From NCBI RefSeq assembly GCF_029027405.1, contig NZ_CP093396.1:2677497-2741496 (forward strand): DNA of 64,000 nucleotides, written 5' to 3'. The stretch comes from Sulfurimonas sp. GTDB taxonomy: Bacteria > Campylobacterota > Campylobacteria > Campylobacterales > Sulfurimonadaceae. Numbering within the stretch: the first letter of the stretch is position 1; each line of letters opens with the position of its first letter. The position numbers and the translations under genes were made by a program. This document shows positions 7,724-15,920 of the stretch, in pieces. The notes under the pieces were generated by a model, which saw only the letters and a program-made list of their open reading frames with translations, ran no database searches and was not told the origin of the DNA.

Positions 7724-8917
7724 ATGAGAGCCTACATCTTACTACTTTTTCCACTACTTTTAAGTGCAGCTTCTCTATCTTCACTTATCGCAAATGCTAC
7801 GAATACTCACACTTCGCTAGAAGCTATGCAAAGCAGACTAAGTGCAGTTGATAATGAGCTAGAAATAACAAGAAATTTCGCAGATCCTGAACTCTCTCTT
7901 AGTATAAGCGATATTCAGTTTAACGACCCAACAAATCGTTCACTAGAACGAATGCAATACTCTGCTATAAACTTTAAACAAAAGATTCCATACTTTGGTA
8001 AAAGAGATGCATCTTCAAAAAAAGCACAAGCTAAAAAAGAGAGATTAACATTTAGCTTAGAAGAGGCAAAAGTCACTCTTATAAAATCTATAAAACTTGC
8101 AGCATATGATATTTGGCAAGTAAAAGAACAACTAAAAATTACAAATGACTACATTAAACTAACTCGTCAAAATATTGAGCTGTATACCTCTTATAGTACA
8201 AGTGATACGAAAGCTCATATGGGAATAATGTCAGCTGAACTTTCACTCTCCCAACTTAAAATAAAAAAAAGTAAACTTCAAAGTTTAGAAGTTGGTTTGT
8301 ATAAAAACATCAGTTATCTAAGCGCTATGAATGTACAAAGCGTAGAGATGCCAATGAAAGTAAACGCTCCAAAAAAATTAACTCACTACTTAGATGCAAG
8401 TAATGAAAATAATGCTTACAAAGTTAAAGAAGCAAAGGTTAAAGAGGCAGATGCTGATATAAAAATCAAAGAGTTATCCGGTAATGTTGACCCTTTTGTT
8501 CAAGTGGGATACTATCATCGTGAAGCTTTTGAGGATTATATAAATATCAATGTTGGTTTTTCTTTGCCAATCTATGGAACTCAAAACTCAAAAGAAGAAG
8601 AATCTCGAAAAATATCTCTTGCATCTTCAAGTGAAGCTGTGGATTTTAAAAACTCTCTTAACTCACAAATAGGTAAATATTATGCCAAGCTTCAAGACTC
8701 ATTTAGAGTTTACAACATCATAGAAAAAGAGAGTTTACCTCAAATCCAACACATGTTTGACTTAACAAACACTGCTATAAAAAGTGGTTCGGACCTTTTT
8801 ATATATATAGACCTTTTAGCAAAAAAATTACAACTTGATGAACAAAGCATCCAAGCCGTTACAGCTTTTCATAAGGCTACAGCCTCACTAGATGCTCTTG
8901 TGGGAGAAATGAAATGA
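7724..8917 (+). CDS. TolC-family outer membrane efflux protein (CusC-like)
   Basis: 397 residues. It has a signal peptide (YILLLFPLLLSAASL) and the long alpha-helical repeats of outer membrane efflux proteins, including KQKIPYFGKRDASSKKA and the paired C-terminal helices (QIQHMFDLTNTAIKSGS). It forms the outer membrane duct of a tripartite RND pump. It overlaps the adaptor gene by 4 bp (ATGA) and follows the YtkA-like gene by 10 bp, so the three are one operon. The inner-membrane pump of the set is about 2.6 kb away, at 12511. Confidence 0.85.
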   Translation: MRAYILLLFPLLLSAASLSSLIANATNTHTSLEAMQSRLSAVDNELEITRNFADPELSLSISDIQFNDPTNRSLERMQYSAINFKQKIPYFGKRDASSKKAQAKKERLTFSLEEAKVTLIKSIKLAAYDIWQVKEQLKITNDYIKLTRQNIELYTSYSTSDTKAHMGIMSAELSLSQLKIKKSKLQSLEVGLYKNISYLSAMNVQSVEMPMKVNAPKKLTHYLDASNENNAYKVKEAKVKEADADIKIKELSGNVDPFVQVGYYHREAFEDYININVGFSLPIYGTQNSKEEESRKISLASSSEAVDFKNSLNSQIGKYYAKLQDSFRVYNIIEKESLPQIQHMFDLTNTAIKSGSDLFIYIDLLAKKLQLDEQSIQAVTAFHKATASLDALVGEMK

Positions 8918-9909
8918 AATATTTACTAATTATCTGCATGTTTTTAATACAAGCAAATGCAAGAGAAAAAACGGTGGAACAGCTTTTTAATGTTCAAACA
9001 ACAAAGGTAAAACTAATCTCAGATGCTAAAAGCATAAAAAGTTTTGGTTTTGTAAAAATTGATGAAACTAGAGTTTACGATGTCACTCCTAGATTTGGTG
9101 GTTTCGTGGAAAAACTATACGCAAACACTACATATAAAAAAGTGAAAAAAGGCGAAAAGCTAGCACTTGTTTACTCATCTGAAGTCCTAAAAGCTAAGGA
9201 TGATTACTTAAATACTATAAACTACACAAAGACTAGACCAAACAAAACTATGCTAAAGAGTGCAAGGGTAAAACTGACTTTATTAAACATTTCAAATAAC
9301 GAGATTAATCAAATTGCTACAAAAACTAAAAACTCATCTTTTACTACTATTGTCTCTCCTTCTAATGGCTATATATTTAAAAAATATATAAACAATAATT
9401 CTGCTTTTAATGCTAAAGAAATTCTCTTTAAAATTGTAAATCTTGATAAAATTTGGGTTGAATTAAAAATACATCAAAACCAATTAGCTTTAGTAAAAAA
9501 CATAGATGATTTCACCTTATCAACTCCTGCTCTAAAACAAACATTTAAAGCCACAAAAGCAGGTGTTTATCCTGAGCTTGACCCAAAAGAAGAAAGTTTT
9601 ACTCTCAGACTTTTACTTGATAATAAACAAAATTTGCTTAAACCAGGTATGTACATAACAGCGATTATGAGAGAAAGTTCAAAAAACTACTTAACTCTTC
9701 CATCAACTGCCGTTATAAGAAAAAATGGCAAGTTTTATGTCTTTATTGTTGGTGAATATGAAGGAGAATACGAGCCTTTAGAGATAAAGGTAGAAGTTCT
9801 AAATCCAAATACTTACATAGTTAAAAGTGAGTTAATTGCGGGTGATGAAGTTGTAAACAATGCTCTATTTATGATGGATAGTGATGCTCAAGTAAATGGA
9901 TTATACTAA
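8914..9909 (+). CDS. RND efflux periplasmic adaptor (CusB/CzcB-like)
   Basis: 331 residues. A signal peptide (YLLIICMFLIQANA) is followed by a membrane-fusion-protein layout: a barrel-sandwich half (TPRFGGFVEKLYANTTYKKVKKGEKLALVYS), a short helical hairpin, the second half (TTIVSPSNGYIFKKYI) and a beta-barrel (FKIVNLDKIWVELKIHQNQ). It links the inner-membrane pump to the TolC-like duct. It is shorter than E. coli CusB and lacks an obvious N-terminal Met-rich metal-binding tail. That role may be played by the YtkA-like protein. Confidence 0.83.
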   Translation: MKYLLIICMFLIQANAREKTVEQLFNVQTTKVKLISDAKSIKSFGFVKIDETRVYDVTPRFGGFVEKLYANTTYKKVKKGEKLALVYSSEVLKAKDDYLNTINYTKTRPNKTMLKSARVKLTLLNISNNEINQIATKTKNSSFTTIVSPSNGYIFKKYINNNSAFNAKEILFKIVNLDKIWVELKIHQNQLALVKNIDDFTLSTPALKQTFKATKAGVYPELDPKEESFTLRLLLDNKQNLLKPGMYITAIMRESSKNYLTLPSTAVIRKNGKFYVFIVGEYEGEYEPLEIKVEVLNPNTYIVKSELIAGDEVVNNALFMMDSDAQVNGLY

Positions 9910-9952
9910 GTGATGTGTATAGTAATTCGTTAGAAAAAATGCATTATATTAT

Positions 9953-10060
9953 TAGACTTCTTGCATAACCAAAAAAGGATTTGGCTTAAAATTTAAGATA
10001 CCAAACACAGCAAACACTCTTGATGGTAGAACATTTTCACCACTAAAAATAATTATCTAA
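9953..10060 (+). pseudogene. transposase remnant with an IS-end-like sequence
   Basis: AGACTTCTTGCATAACC at about 9954 resembles an IS terminus; the same AGACTTCTTGCA occurs at 31202. A short frame after it reads KIPNTANTLDGRTFSPLKIII then stop, which recalls the C-terminal IPNTxNxLDGxFSxLK block of a transposase family. All of the middle is gone. It lies between the converging adaptor and autotransporter genes. Confidence 0.35.
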
Positions 10061-11658
10061 AAAAACAAAGAGTAATTAGCTCCTACCCAGTATTGAGGGT
10101 CTGCACTCTTTGAAGTGGAATTCAATGTTAAGGTAAATTTTCCAACATTAAAGGTACTCTCTATTCCTACAGTTGCTTTTATCCAATTTTGTTTGTATGT
10201 TTCTTTTGCTAAATGAAATGAGCTAAAGCCTATCACCGTTCCACTTATTCCATTTGATTCTTTTTCCATACGGTGTATACCTTCAAGGCTTGTTATTACT
10301 CTATTTTTTTCATTTAGTTTAAAGTTAGAATCAAATCCTACTCTTATATCATTTGTATTCTCTTTGTTTTTATTAAAACTGGCAGGAAATCCTCCATTTA
10401 TTTCTGTATATGCATCTGTTGTTACACTTGCATAGTTATATTCAACATAAGGATAAATATAATCTTTTTCTGACTGCCCTTGTACTCTTAGTCTGAAGGC
10501 TTGCATATTTTGATCGGTTTTAGCTTCTGAGTAGTCTAGGCTACCTGCATTTTCATATCCTCTTTTTATGTCTAAATCATTTTTACCGTACATATAAGAG
10601 AGTGTAGTATATATTGGTAATTCTATTGGTAATCTTATATCTGCCTCAATTACAAAAAAATACCCATCTATTTTATTTTTCCCTTCATAAAGTAGTTTAC
10701 TAGCTCCCGTTGTTTGCCCATAAGACATACTATATCTTACATAATCATTTTGTCTATATCCGAAGCCTACTTCTGCTAAGTAAAAGTTATCTTTAGTTTC
10801 ATATCTATCATTATATGCAAAGTCACCTGCTGTCCACATGGTATATTTATCATCTGAGGCTCTATTTGAACCTGGATGTCCATGGGCTCCATGCATTGTA
10901 GTGTTAAGTATACTCATTCCTTGTACATTTACATTTGCTATACTACTAAGCGACATAGTTAATGTACTTAATCCAATAAGACCACCTCCATCAGGAAGAC
11001 CACTTCCACCTCTTGCTATAAAGGCCTCTCGACCATTTGAAGAAGTACCATATCCTACAATTACTCTACCATCAGCACTTACTCCAGTTGCACTAGTCTT
11101 ACTCCAACCGCTTAGGGTATATCCACTCTTTTGAAGCCATTTAGTTAAGCTTTGCATTCCTGTTTCTTGTGTCCAACGAAAAGCTTCATGACCACTGGTA
11201 TATTTACTAACCCCGACAACAACACTTCCATCTGAATTAACTGCATTTGCCTTACTAAAAAAAACTCCCCCTGCTAAATATCCTAAACCTACCATTCCTC
11301 CCGCTTGTGTCCAACGAAAAGCTTCAGTAGCATCGTTGGTAGATTTACTATTTCCGACAACAACACTTCCATCTGAATTAACTGCTTTAACCTTACTATG
11401 ACCTCCTCCTAAATCTCCTAAATCTACCATTCCCCCTGCTTGTGTCCAACGAAAAGCTTCAGTATTATTGCTGGCAGATTTACTATTTCCGACAACAACA
11501 CTTCCATCTGAATTAACTCCACTTGCCTGACTAAAACTTCCTCCTAAATCTCCTAAACCTTTCATTTCTATCCCACTTAATATAAGTGGAGAAAATAAAA
11601 ATACTATTAATATAAAAAATGATTTTTTGGACAAAACCAACCTCCTTTTAAATTTCAT
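10057..11658 (-). CDS. HAF-repeat autotransporter
   Basis: 533 residues. A signal anchor (FFILIVFLFSPLILSG) is followed by three to four HAF repeats of roughly 45-50 residues, each with LGDLGG, VNSDGSVVVG and EAFRWTQAGGM, at about residues 30-200. The DNA repeats are also near-identical around 11150-11560. From about residue 260 a beta-barrel domain begins (MWTAGDFAYNDRYET) and ends in the aromatic ...VGANYSLFF expected of an autotransporter. The passenger would be displayed on the cell surface. The gene sits backwards inside a split efflux locus, which suggests insertion. Confidence 0.85.
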   Translation of the reverse strand: MKFKRRLVLSKKSFFILIVFLFSPLILSGIEMKGLGDLGGSFSQASGVNSDGSVVVGNSKSASNNTEAFRWTQAGGMVDLGDLGGGHSKVKAVNSDGSVVVGNSKSTNDATEAFRWTQAGGMVGLGYLAGGVFFSKANAVNSDGSVVVGVSKYTSGHEAFRWTQETGMQSLTKWLQKSGYTLSGWSKTSATGVSADGRVIVGYGTSSNGREAFIARGGSGLPDGGGLIGLSTLTMSLSSIANVNVQGMSILNTTMHGAHGHPGSNRASDDKYTMWTAGDFAYNDRYETKDNFYLAEVGFGYRQNDYVRYSMSYGQTTGASKLLYEGKNKIDGYFFVIEADIRLPIELPIYTTLSYMYGKNDLDIKRGYENAGSLDYSEAKTDQNMQAFRLRVQGQSEKDYIYPYVEYNYASVTTDAYTEINGGFPASFNKNKENTNDIRVGFDSNFKLNEKNRVITSLEGIHRMEKESNGISGTVIGFSSFHLAKETYKQNWIKATVGIESTFNVGKFTLTLNSTSKSADPQYWVGANYSLFF

Positions 11659-11733
11659 TTATTCTTTACCTTTGACAATAGTCTCTTTTTATCTTATTCT
11701 TAATTATAACATATTTTCACAGATAAACCTAAA

Positions 11734-11835
11734 ATAACAATGGATATTTCACTGGTAAACACAGTGCTAAATGAAGCACTTGGACTCTATCTTAAACCTG
11801 AGATATTTAACACAAATCAAAACTTGCTTTACTAG
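11734..11835 (+). pseudogene. IS3-family OrfB transposase fragment
   Basis: A 33-codon frame reads MDISLVNTVLNEALGLYLKP, then EIFNTNQN and stop. It matches the OrfB segment around the second catalytic Asp, where intact enzymes read KPxIFNTDQGSQYTS. Here D is changed to N and the frame stops. Only this scrap remains, in the 340-bp gap between the autotransporter and the GNAT gene. The rest of that gap holds the leftward promoter of the autotransporter and nothing else I recognise. Confidence 0.5.
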
Positions 11836-11998
11836 TCTTGACAAATGGAACAATGATAATTTTTTCACAGTCTCAGAGAAGACAAATAAGTTACCAATCG
11901 ACTTTTAAAGTGCTTTAAGCTATCATTTTAGAAATTTAAAGAAGTAGTTTTAACAGCCAGCAGGGTAAGCTATTTAAAAATAAAAAGGGGATAGACAA

Positions 11999-12430
11999 TT
12001 GAATTTAAAATGGATATATCAAAATGACAATGTCAATTGGAGTGAATTATCAAACTTATATAAGATAGCACCACTTGGAAATAAAAAACCAAGTGATTTA
12101 AAAATTGCATTTTCAAACAGTATGTTTAAATGTTTTGTTTATGCAGACAAAACTCTTATTGGTGTAGGTAGAACTTTAGCGGATGGAGTTGATTGTTCAT
12201 ATATTTGCGATGTTTCTATACACCCTGATTATCAAGGCAAAGGTATTGGAAAAGATATTGTTAACAAACTTATTGAATTTTCCAAAGGACATAATAAAAT
12301 AATCTTATATTCAAATCCAGGGAAAGAAGAATTTTATTCTAAACTAGGATTTGATAGAATGAATACAGCAATGGCTATATTTAAGAATAAAGAACAAGCA
12401 ATAGCTGGGAAGTTCACAAGAAAAGCATAA
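11999..12430 (+). CDS. GNAT-family N-acetyltransferase
   Basis: 143 residues with a TTG start preceded by AAAAGGGGAT. The acetyl-CoA-binding motif A is clear: ICDVSIHPDYQGKGIGKDIV (R/Q-x-x-G-x-G/A), followed by motif B FYSKLGFDRM. The substrate is unknown. It lies alone between transposase debris and the cusA promoter and appears to be a passenger gene brought in when the efflux locus was split. Confidence 0.8.
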   Translation: MNLKWIYQNDNVNWSELSNLYKIAPLGNKKPSDLKIAFSNSMFKCFVYADKTLIGVGRTLADGVDCSYICDVSIHPDYQGKGIGKDIVNKLIEFSKGHNKIILYSNPGKEEFYSKLGFDRMNTAMAIFKNKEQAIAGKFTRKA

Positions 12431-12454
12431 GCTTGCTCAGATAGATGTAAAATA

Positions 12455-12484
12455 CACAAACCTCTCACAAACTATCGATATTAT
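12455..12484 (+). promoter_or_regulatory. promoter with tandem CACAAAC repeats, copy 2 (cusA)
   Basis: CACAAAC stands at 12455-12461 and 12466-12472, again 11 bp apart, and TATTAT at 12479-12484 takes the -10 place at the same distance as in copy 1. Bases 12455-12476 are identical to 7277-7298. The downstream sequence differs, so only the regulatory block is conserved or duplicated. Confidence 0.55.
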
Positions 12485-12510
12485 TTTACTACTCAATAAA
12501 AGGTTATGTG

Positions 12511-15500
12511 ATGATTGAAAATATAATAAGCTTTAGCATAAAAAACAAATTTCTTATCTTAATGGCAACGCTGTTTATTACTTTTGGCTCTTTTTGGGCG
12601 GTAAAAAACACTCCCTTAGATGCCATTCCAGATTTATCTCCTCCTCAAGTTATAGTTCAACTAAACTGGGCAGGACAATCTCCTGAGATTATAGAAGACC
12701 AAGGAACATATCCGCTTGTGTCTCAGTTTCTTGCAATTGCAAATATTGAAACTGTACGAGGTTTTTCTACTTATGAAAATGCTCTTATATACATTATATT
12801 TAAAGAAGGAACTGACCTTTACTGGGCAAGAACAAGAGTCCTAGAACAGTTAGCATCTATACAGTCACAGCTTCCTGCATCTATGGAAGTAAACTTAGGT
12901 CCAGATGCAAGTGGTGTTGGTTGGGTTTATGAGTATGCTCTTGTTTCAAAAACTAAAAATTTAAGTGAACTTAGAACTCTTCAAGACTACTACTACAAGT
13001 ACGCTCTTTTAGGTGTAGATGGAGTTAGTGAAGTAGCATCTATCGGTGGTTTTGTTCCAACTTATGAGGTTAGTGTTAAAAATGATACTCTTGTTAGATA
13101 CAACCTAAGCATTAAAGATATCGCAAAAACTCTAAAAAAAAACAACAACGATACAGGCGGACGAATCGTAATACAAAACGGTTATGAGTGGATGGTTCAA
13201 GCCAAAGGCTACTTAAAAGACTTAGATGACATTCGTTCTTTAGTTGTAACAACAAAAGCAGGAACTCCTGTAACGATTGGTGATATTGGTAGAGTTGAGT
13301 TAGTTCCAGCAGCGAGACGCGGTATGGCTGATTTAAACGGTCAAGGTGAAGTAGTCGGCGGTATAGTCATGGTTCGTTATGGCGAAGATGTTTACTCTAC
13401 TATAAAACGCATAGAAAAAAAGATGTCAGAGCTAAAGATAAACGGAGTTGAAGTTGTTGAGACTTACAACCGTTCTGACTTAATAGAAAAAGCTGTAGAC
13501 ACATTAAAGTTCACGCTTATCGAAGAGAGTGTTATTGTTATCATTATCATTGCTTTGTTTTTAATGCATCTACGCTCTTCAATTATTGTTCTTATAGTTT
13601 TACCTCTTACTATCGGAGCAACTTTCTTACTTATGAAACTTTTTGGGATTGATTCAAATATTATGAGTCTTGGGGGAATTGCTATTGCCATTGGAGCAAT
13701 GGTAGATGCCACTATTGTTATGATAGAAAATGCACATAAAACCATAGTAAAACTCGAAGAAAGAAAAGGCTCAGAGTTAACAAAAGAAGAGAGATTTGAA
13801 GCAATTGCGAGTTCATCAAAAGTTGTAGGTCGTCCTATCTTTTTTGCACTGAGTCTTGTTGTAGTTTCATTTTTGCCGATTTTTGCATTATCTGGTCAAG
13901 AGGGACTTTTATTTACTCCTCTTGCTTTTACAAAAACCTTTGCTATGACTGCAGGAGCAATTTTGTCTATAACTTTAGTTCCTGTTTTAATGCTTTTCTT
14001 TGTAAAAGGAAAGATTTTACATGAAAATAAAAATCCGCTAAATCGTTTTTTTATATGGCTTTATCATCCTATAATCGTTTATGGACTTAAAATAAAATAT
14101 ATAATCATCGTAGCCGTACTTGTTTCACTTGGTTATATGTACCCAGTTTACAAAGGTTTAAAGTGGGAGTTTATGCCTCCTTTAAATGAGCAAAGTGTAA
14201 TGTATATGCCTGTTACTCCTTATGGGATTAGTGTTGATCAAAGTAAAATACTTACGCAAAAGACAGATGCCATCATCAAAGCATTTCCCGAAGTAGATAT
14301 AGTTTTTGGTAAAGGTGGACGGGCTAACTCTGCTACTGACCCTGCTCCACTTGGGATGATAGAAACTATCATTACTTTTAAACCTCAAAGTGAGTGGCGT
14401 GAAGGTATGACTCATAAAAAACTTATGAATGAGTTAGAAGACGCGCTTCAAGTTCCAGGTCTTATAAACTCTTGGACTTACCCTATTCGTGGTCGTATTG
14501 ACATGCTACTAAGTGGTATAAGAACTCCTCTTGGCATAAAGCTTTATGGTAAAGATGCAGATGGCTTACAAAAGTATGCTTTAGAAATAGAGACTCTTTT
14601 AAGAACCTATGACAAAACTCTTAGTGTTTTTGCAGACCAAGCAAGTGCTGGATATTATCTGGATATTGAGATAGATGAAGAAGAATTAGCAAGATACTCT
14701 ATAACAAAAAACTACTTACTTGATTATGTTGCATCTGGTGTTGGTGGCATGAAAATATCTACTATGTATAAAGGCATCGAACGCTATCCAATCGCTCTTA
14801 GATTTGAAGAAGATGAGAGAAGAAGCATAGAGTCTATAAAAGATTTACAGATAAAAACTCCTTTAGGATTTACTCCTCTTGGCAACTTTGCAAAAGTATC
14901 TTACAGAGAAAGTGCATCTGTCATAAAAAGTGAGATGGCATCTCCTGTAACTTTTATATATATAACTCCAAATGTTGGCATAAGTGCAACCGAGTATAAA
15001 GAAGGAGCTGTAGAGCTTCTAAAATCCATAAAACTACCAGCTGGTTACTACATAGACTGGGCAGGACAAAGTGAATATTTAGACTCTGCAATGCAAAAGA
15101 TAGTCTGGATAGTTCCAACTGTTTTAATAGTAATCTTGATACTTATCTACTTTGCATTAAAAGAGTTAGTACCAACTTTTATAGTCTTTTTTACTCTGCC
15201 ATTTGCTCTTTTAGGTGGACTTTTATACATTGATATACTCAACTTCAACATGAGTATAGCCGTGGTAGTTGGTTTTCTAGCTCTTCTTGGAGTTGCGGCC
15301 GAAACCGCCATAGTTATGATAGTTTACTTACAAGAAGCGGTAGATGAAGCGAAAGAAAAGTACAAAGAAAAGTTTGGACTTACAGAGTTAAATGCAGCGA
15401 TATACGAAGGTGCAGTTCAAAGAGTAAGACCAAAACTAATGACAGTTTTCGCCATCTTAGCAGGTCTACTACCTATCATGTACACTCACGGAGTAGGAAG

Positions 15501-15621
15501 CGAAGTAATGCAAAGAATCGCCGCACCAATGCTCGGTGGAGTTGTAAGTTCAGCAGTTTTAAGTCTAGTTATTATCCCTATACTTTTTGAGATTTATGCT
15601 AAGTGGGGGATGAAGGAGTAA
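12511..15621 (+). CDS. cusA: CusA-type heavy-metal RND efflux pump
   Basis: 1036 residues from the ATG at 12511; a GTG at 12508 is also in frame, but AAAAGG at 12498-12503 fits the ATG better. It has the HME-RND layout: TM1 (FLILMATLFITFGSFWAV), DAIPDLSPPQVIVQLNWAGQ, a periplasmic domain, a six-helix block with GGIAIAIGAMVDATIVMIEN, a second periplasmic domain and a final block with LLGVAAETAIVMIVYL. The segment MYMPVTPYGISVDQ resembles CusA rather than CzcA, pointing to Cu(I)/Ag(I). It has its own promoter and is separated from its partners at 7333-9909. Confidence 0.9.
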   Translation: MIENIISFSIKNKFLILMATLFITFGSFWAVKNTPLDAIPDLSPPQVIVQLNWAGQSPEIIEDQGTYPLVSQFLAIANIETVRGFSTYENALIYIIFKEGTDLYWARTRVLEQLASIQSQLPASMEVNLGPDASGVGWVYEYALVSKTKNLSELRTLQDYYYKYALLGVDGVSEVASIGGFVPTYEVSVKNDTLVRYNLSIKDIAKTLKKNNNDTGGRIVIQNGYEWMVQAKGYLKDLDDIRSLVVTTKAGTPVTIGDIGRVELVPAARRGMADLNGQGEVVGGIVMVRYGEDVYSTIKRIEKKMSELKINGVEVVETYNRSDLIEKAVDTLKFTLIEESVIVIIIIALFLMHLRSSIIVLIVLPLTIGATFLLMKLFGIDSNIMSLGGIAIAIGAMVDATIVMIENAHKTIVKLEERKGSELTKEERFEAIASSSKVVGRPIFFALSLVVVSFLPIFALSGQEGLLFTPLAFTKTFAMTAGAILSITLVPVLMLFFVKGKILHENKNPLNRFFIWLYHPIIVYGLKIKYIIIVAVLVSLGYMYPVYKGLKWEFMPPLNEQSVMYMPVTPYGISVDQSKILTQKTDAIIKAFPEVDIVFGKGGRANSATDPAPLGMIETIITFKPQSEWREGMTHKKLMNELEDALQVPGLINSWTYPIRGRIDMLLSGIRTPLGIKLYGKDADGLQKYALEIETLLRTYDKTLSVFADQASAGYYLDIEIDEEELARYSITKNYLLDYVASGVGGMKISTMYKGIERYPIALRFEEDERRSIESIKDLQIKTPLGFTPLGNFAKVSYRESASVIKSEMASPVTFIYITPNVGISATEYKEGAVELLKSIKLPAGYYIDWAGQSEYLDSAMQKIVWIVPTVLIVILILIYFALKELVPTFIVFFTLPFALLGGLLYIDILNFNMSIAVVVGFLALLGVAAETAIVMIVYLQEAVDEAKEKYKEKFGLTELNAAIYEGAVQRVRPKLMTVFAILAGLLPIMYTHGVGSEVMQRIAAPMLGGVVSSAVLSLVIIPILFEIYAKWGMKE

Positions 15622-15839
15622 TTATTTATATAATTCAGGCAAAATTTAAGATAATATGTTTTATTTCTAAGTTATTACCTGATGGTGTGAGATGAGTAGA
15701 ACTATAAATATCTTTGAAAGTAGAATGCCACAACACAGCTAAAAATTTGGGCTTTATCTTATTTATAGTATTAGTATCTTTATCTAATCTAATATTTAAT
15801 TTATTTATAATTTTATTATTACTACCTTCTAACACGTAA
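15622..15839 (-). other. gap between cusA and the transposon, with a minus-strand open frame
   Basis: A minus-strand frame crosses this gap (stop near 15635) and runs on into the transposon end to 15943. The part outside the transposon reads plausibly as protein (KPKFLAVLWHSTFKDIYSS), so it may be the 3' remnant of a gene cut by the insertion. The part inside the transposon end is surely not coding. I recognise no family. Confidence 0.25.
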
Positions 15840-15905
15840 TGTAAGAGACAGTAAAGTTCGATAATGGCTAGTAAAGTATGATATTGACTACAATAAAGTT
15901 TGATA
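15840..15905 (+). repeat. transposon left end with three TnsB-like sites
   Basis: The terminal TGT is at 15840-15842. Sites are TAAAGTTCGATA (15852-15863), TAAAGTATGATA (15872-15883) and TAAAGTTTGATA (15894-15905), spaced 20 and 22 bp, about two helical turns. Tn7 itself has three TnsB sites in its left end. tnsE starts only 16 bp after the last site, so TnsB binding may also repress it. Confidence 0.7.
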
Positions 15906-15920
15906 ACGGAATGATTTAAA

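Noticed and set aside
11734-11998. Active IS3 element
   Set aside because: Only about 33 codons of OrfB remain, with the catalytic Asp changed; no ends or OrfA are present.
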